From a bacterium (GTDB lineage: Bacteria > Armatimonadota > Zipacnadia > Zipacnadales > Zipacnadaceae): DNA of 17,961 nt. Shown in pieces: positions 14,622 to 17,961 of the stretch (position 1 is the first letter of the stretch; each line of letters begins with the position of its first letter). The position numbers and the translations under genes are program-made. Location: positions 1-17,961 of the forward strand of contig JAUVXR010000041.1 of NCBI GenBank assembly GCA_030603495.1. Reading direction: 5' to 3'. Below the pieces are notes generated by a model. The model searched no databases. It was not told where the DNA came from and saw only the letters and a program-made list of their open reading frames with translations.

Positions 14622-16949
14622 TTAGTCTCCCATAAGCCTTTGGAACCCCGTCTCCGCTACCGGTCCATCCAAGCGCTCTTCCACGCTGCCTTTGTCAAGT
14701 GCGTCCGCGACTTGCTCAAAGGCCACCTCCGCCGCTTGTTCGTAGCGAGCCAGTATTGCGTCCGTGTGCGCCAGTGTTGGGTAGAATAGACAATGGTCGA
14801 GGAACCCCTGCCGCAGCATCAGTTGAGTGTACAGTGTGCGCAGCTCTTCGCGTAGTTCGTGGTCGAAATGGAAGTGGGCTAAGCAGGGATACCCCTCACC
14901 TACTATTGCCGGCACACCATACTTCCGGACTTTGCTTTGCCAGCAATCCTGGACGCGACGGCCAACCCTGGCCACATGAGCTGGAACGTCAATCTGCTGC
15001 ATTTTGCGCAGCGTTGCTAGGGCAGCCACCGGGCCAACCGACTCCGTCCAATATGTACTGCTGATAAAGGATTCATGAGCGCCGTCCATTGCCGCCTCTG
15101 TACCGATGATGGCCGCTATGGGGTGACCGTTGCCCAGAGCCTTCGCGAAAACCGCTATATCCGGCTGTACGCCCAATCTAAGGTGCGCCCCTCCGAAGTG
15201 GAGTCGCCAACCAATGGTAATCTCATCATAGACCAGAACTGCGCCACATTCGTGGGTTCGGTCTCTAACCATCGCCAAAAACCCCGGTTGCGGGTCGTGG
15301 TGGCGGCAAGGCTCCATGACCACCGCCGCCAGGCGATCTCCGGCCTTCTGCATGACCTGCTCGAATTCTTCGGTGTCTTCGTAGTGAAAGGCCAGTGTCG
15401 TTCCCTGCAACTCCCTCGGAACCCCTAGCGGGTCCAGGCCCGCCATCGGCATGAGGTGACCGCGCAAAGCGTCGGGCTCACCCAGATTCGCCGCCAGATA
15501 CCAGTCGTGCCAGCCGTGGTAACCGCAGATGGCTACCACCGATCTATCGGTGGTAGCTCGAGCGATCCGTACCGCCAGCGCCATAGCTTCCCCGCCGGTT
15601 CGGGCAAACCGCACCTGTTGCGCCCAGGGATGAATCTCGCATAACATGTCGGCCAATAGCACCTCTTCGGGCGGGTTCAGCGTAGACATGCTGCCGAGAT
15701 TGACGCGTCTTTTCACCGCCTGCGTCACGTCAGGATCGCGAAACCCTAACAAGCAGGAGCCGATGCCGTTGGTTGACATATCGTAGTAGTGCCGGCCGTC
15801 CAGGTCCCAGGTCTCACAACCGCGCGCCTCCCGGAAGTAGGCCGGCCATTGCCCGGGCGCCATTTTCTCGGGACGCTTGCTGAGAAGCTGAGTGCCTCCC
15901 GGAATGCGCCGGCGTGCCTCCTGGTAGACGCTTTGCGTCACATTGCCAGGTTTCTCGTCAAGGCCGAGAAGACTGACCGCGTTCCCGTAGAAGATACCCT
16001 CGAAATCCTCCTCGCTTAGCCCAAAGTAGTCCCCCGCATCCCGCAGAGCCCGTAGTGACTCCAGTCCTACCAGCGCTGGGCGACAAGAGGTCACGTAGTC
16101 CTGCCAGGAGATATTATCAGGCTGTAGCCAGGCAAAGCCGTCGCCGATGGTAACACATCGTCCCCGCAGCTCAGAGACGGGGAAGTCACTACCCCACATC
16201 AGCCGGTGGGGGCCGAACTGCTGGAGAATCGCAACCAACGCTCCCGGCTCGCAGATCCCGGAGGTGTCGAACCAGACATTTTCCAGACCCCGCAAGCTTC
16301 CGATACCCTCAACTGTATTATAGGCGTTGAACCCCCGCGCCGCGTGGCAGAGAATCAGGCGAGCTCCAGGATAGCTTTCACACATCTGGCGTATCTCAAC
16401 CTGGTTCTCCTCGTCGCGCAGGGCCCCCCACTTGACCAGATGCAAAAGAATCACTAGTTCCCTCTCGTCCGCTAACGACCACACCCATGGGGGGAGGAAG
16501 CTGCGAATGGAGGCGTTGAAGGTGGGCTCTTCACTGCTGAATACGTTGTAGCACTTGAAGCCTGCTACCTGGGGATTATCGGCCAATCGGGCCAGCTTTG
16601 CTTCGTCTGTCTCAGGGGAGAGCATCAGCAATCCCCGGCTTGATGCGCAATGCGCAGTCTGTTCCAGGATGAACTCGTTGGCTGCATCTATGTCGCCACC
16701 CGCACTCGGGAAAGGGATAAATAGCCCACCTTCAAGACGCGATGACCCGACCTGTTTTGAAAGATGCTGATGCCAGACTTCCCTCGTGACTTCTGGCGGC
16801 CCCTGAGTAATGAAGGGCGAGACAGAGTCACCCAGATCTTTGTGCCGATACAGATGGGCGTGAAAATCAAATAGCTTGGGGGGTAAGAAATCGCAAAGCT
16901 CCTCGAGCAGTTCCTCGTCTACCGAATTGAAAGTCCAACTCTCGGTCAC
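14622..16949 (-). CDS. Fused amidohydrolase (TIM barrel) and class-III PLP aminotransferase
   Basis: One uninterrupted 775-residue protein with two enzyme domains. Residues 1-330 form an amidohydrolase_2-type barrel: H30-A-H32 after FDF, K132 in GFKCYN, H170, H202 in LILCHAARGF and D255 in MWGSDFP, ending in the usual YGNAVSLLGL. After a linker of about 15 residues, 345-755 form a class-III aminotransferase of the glutamate-1-semialdehyde aminomutase type: RRRIPGGTQLLSKRPE, WDLDGRHYYDMS, GYHGWHDW, Y-D575-E and the PLP lysine K603 in FAKALGNGHP. Both active sites look intact. The frame is open to a GTG at 16967, but the GTG at 16949 is chosen because AGGAGG ends 9 nt before it. It leads a cluster with the URO-D-fold and Gfo/Idh/MocA genes. 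The substrate is unknown; a linked amine-forming and hydrolytic or decarboxylating step is inferred. Confidence 0.88.
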   Translation of the reverse strand: MTESWTFNSVDEELLEELCDFLPPKLFDFHAHLYRHKDLGDSVSPFITQGPPEVTREVWHQHLSKQVGSSRLEGGLFIPFPSAGGDIDAANEFILEQTAHCASSRGLLMLSPETDEAKLARLADNPQVAGFKCYNVFSSEEPTFNASIRSFLPPWVWSLADERELVILLHLVKWGALRDEENQVEIRQMCESYPGARLILCHAARGFNAYNTVEGIGSLRGLENVWFDTSGICEPGALVAILQQFGPHRLMWGSDFPVSELRGRCVTIGDGFAWLQPDNISWQDYVTSCRPALVGLESLRALRDAGDYFGLSEEDFEGIFYGNAVSLLGLDEKPGNVTQSVYQEARRRIPGGTQLLSKRPEKMAPGQWPAYFREARGCETWDLDGRHYYDMSTNGIGSCLLGFRDPDVTQAVKRRVNLGSMSTLNPPEEVLLADMLCEIHPWAQQVRFARTGGEAMALAVRIARATTDRSVVAICGYHGWHDWYLAANLGEPDALRGHLMPMAGLDPLGVPRELQGTTLAFHYEDTEEFEQVMQKAGDRLAAVVMEPCRHHDPQPGFLAMVRDRTHECGAVLVYDEITIGWRLHFGGAHLRLGVQPDIAVFAKALGNGHPIAAIIGTEAAMDGAHESFISSTYWTESVGPVAALATLRKMQQIDVPAHVARVGRRVQDCWQSKVRKYGVPAIVGEGYPCLAHFHFDHELREELRTLYTQLMLRQGFLDHCLFYPTLAHTDAILARYEQAAEVAFEQVADALDKGSVEERLDGPVAETGFQRLMGD

Positions 16950-16958
16950 AGTATAGTA

Positions 16959-16980
16959 CCTCCTCACTTCCCGAAGGAAG
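16959..16980 (-). promoter_or_regulatory. UUCG-capped hairpin next to a strong ribosome-binding site
   Basis: On the minus strand, CTTCC, loop TTCG, GGAAG (16967-16980 region) forms a perfect five-pair stem with a C(UUCG)G tetraloop. Two nt later comes AGGAGG (16959-16964), then a 9-nt spacer to the GTG at 16949. This fixes the start codon of the fusion gene. The stem could protect the leader or modulate ribosome access. Confidence 0.5.
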
Positions 16981-17031
16981 AGTCATATATTTAATCCGCG
17001 GTTTTACATTTGCCCGCAGTCGACTCATACA

Positions 17032-17301
17032 TTGTTCGCATCTCTGATCAATTCCTTCTTATGCTGGCGACATAAGCACAAAAAGCAGTGCCCGACCGAC
17101 TTGACCTGCTTTTTCATGCACGGCTGGGGCTGGTATTATATAGGTGGCATCCTGGATGATTACAGTCGCTACTTGCTCGCTTACCAGATAGTCGCGGACA
17201 TGACCGGACGCGTTGCGGCACGGTCGGTGAACATAGTCAGCAAAGGCCTCATAGCTGACTGTTCTAACCGTCTGGGATCGACATCCGTGGAAAACACATA
17301 G
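17032..17301 (+). pseudogene. Remnant of an rve-type (integrase core) transposase
   Basis: The fragment contains PTDLTCFF, then GWGWYYIGGILDDYSRYLLA and ADMTGR. These match the first part of the integrase catalytic core of rve-type transposases (first catalytic Asp in TDLT, then the DDYSR strand). The upstream DNA-binding region and the second Asp and Glu are absent. After about residue 80 the likeness ends and the frame stops at 17301. It is a dead fragment with no terminal repeats that I can pair. It lies in inverse orientation upstream of the fusion gene. Confidence 0.65.
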
Positions 17302-17641
17302 CGAAAGAGTACGTCACCGCACTGGGAGATGGCGAAGTTGCTGCCGAAATTGCTGGTGAAGAGATTGGAGTAGAACGCGCCTCCACCGAGATTATTAGCC
17401 AGGCCAATCCGGAAAGCCACCGCGAGCGGCCCAACATCGAACGCAAATTTGCTGGGCAGTCGCCGACGCGCCAAAGCCGCTATGGCGACGGCGCGAAAAA
17501 ATATCACAACCTGGGGAAGGTGCACTACTGAGGCCTAGCGAAAGTCAGCGGGCAAGTGGTGCTGACGTGTATCAAAGTATTGTATCCTCTCAAGACGAGG
17601 GGCGAGTTTTACAGTAATCTCCAGGAATTAGAGGTAACAAC
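17268..17641 (+). pseudogene. Remnant of a DDE transposase C-terminus, interrupted by a stop
   Basis: A second frame, +2 relative to the first fragment, reads from 17268 through RERPNIERKFAGQS and KYHNLGKVHY, a TGA at 17529-17531, then GLAKVSGQVVLTCIKVLYPLK. The pattern IERKFA, then RYxGLxKVxxQ, then a hydrophobic strand ending in N/LK is that of the C-terminal domain of IS1182/IS5-like DDE transposases. The TGA stands where arginine is usual. It differs in family from the rve fragment just before it, so the two are joined debris rather than one element. Confidence 0.5.
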
Positions 17642-17836
17642 ATGCATATTATCGGGTATCTCAGAACGAAGACCTCTTCTCAGATTGATCATTCACCTTG
17701 GGGTATGCAGTACCTTCTCGGGGAGTATCCGCATGATCTGATGCTGGAACGCATGGGCAATAGCGGGGTCAAGTGGGCGCGTCTTGTAGTATGTTTGACC
17801 TCAGCGCCTTTTGGACACGAATGGACAGTTAGCTAA
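17642..17836 (+). CDS. N-terminal stub of a probable glycosidase-like (TIM-barrel) protein
   Basis: ATG 17642 has GAGG seven nt upstream. The first ~50 residues (IDHSPWGMQYLLGEYPHDLM, then LERMGNSGVKWARLVV) look like the start of a barrel enzyme of the glycoside hydrolase clan, where a GVKW-x-R-like strand begins the barrel. From about residue 51 (CLTSAPFGHEWTVS) the likeness stops and the frame closes at 17836. The gene therefore appears broken near 17790, possibly by an inserted element whose DNA continues to the end of the window. The family is tentative: I recognise the pattern, not a specific enzyme. Confidence 0.4.
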   Translation: MHIIGYLRTKTSSQIDHSPWGMQYLLGEYPHDLMLERMGNSGVKWARLVVCLTSAPFGHEWTVS

Positions 17837-17961
17837 GGTGTAACCTGGGGGACAGTGGTGGAGCGGCCGGAGGCGGAGCAGGGCGTAGCCCTGCGCAGAC
17901 TACGGCCGGCGCTAAAGCTCCCTTCCTCGATCGGCTTGACTCACTCCTGAAGCAGATTATC
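17837..17961. other. Non-coding end region with a nested palindrome, possibly an insertion-sequence end
   Basis: No convincing gene is present. The palindrome CGGCCG (17864-17869 and 17903-17908) flanks a perfect seven-pair stem GCAGGGC-GTA-GCCCTGC (17878-17894), giving a nested fold of 45 nt. Just before it, TGGACAC/TGGACAG (about 17811-17828) form a near-tandem pair. Such ends are seen in insertion sequences, but I cannot pair it with a second terminus inside the window. Confidence 0.3.

Noticed and set aside
16950-16967. Upstream GTG at 16967 as the fusion-gene start
   Set aside because: Its first codons are themselves the AGGAGG ribosome-binding site for the GTG at 16949.

Overview
This is a GC-rich bacterial window. 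It carries housekeeping genes (purA, gatB, murB, a galU-type nucleotidyltransferase and five CCA-encoding tRNAs) mixed with genes of a carbohydrate-degrading lifestyle: a sulfatase-fold hydrolase, a secreted parallel beta-helix protein, a FAD_oxidored-type flavoprotein, a Gfo/Idh/MocA oxidoreductase and a uroporphyrinogen-decarboxylase-fold protein. The secreted protein ends in a FlgD-like Ig domain. That mixture resembles Armatimonadota, Planctomycetota-like or other candidate-phylum genomes, but I cannot assign a phylum from the sequence alone.

Layout. 1-673 (+): the tail of an unknown gene and an Acr3-type arsenite exporter that lacks its middle third. 835-2136 (+): an alkaline-phosphatase-superfamily ('sulfatase') enzyme. 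2222-5799 (-): an operon gatB, FAD-dependent oxidoreductase, then a TPR/zinc-ribbon membrane protein. 6045-7325 (+): purA. gatB and purA diverge from an intergenic region with a clear sigma70-type promoter for each. 7367-10012 (-): a secreted beta-helix protein built of three 200-residue modules. 10194-12083 (-): galU-like gene and murB, 3 nt apart, behind an array of tRNAs (Lys-Glu-Val-Phe-Thr, 12145-12659) that has a near-consensus promoter. 12825-16949 (-): a three-gene cluster whose first gene is an amidohydrolase/class-III aminotransferase fusion, followed by a URO-D-fold protein and a Gfo/Idh/MocA dehydrogenase. 16968-17961: degraded transposase pieces, then the first ~50 codons of a glycosidase-like gene that breaks off near a possible insertion-sequence end.

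Two points stand out. First, the three-gene cluster led by the fused enzyme is the best candidate for an undescribed pathway. Second, the window has at least two sharp gene-internal joins, in acr3 near 498-512 and between the URO-D and Gfo genes near 13836-13852. Each lies exactly where the two lost ends would share a short direct repeat. They are either real short-homology deletions or chimeras from amplification or assembly, and this should be settled before any biology is built on those genes.

I saw no CRISPR array, no rRNA, no complete mobile element and no convincing stem-loop/T-tract terminator.
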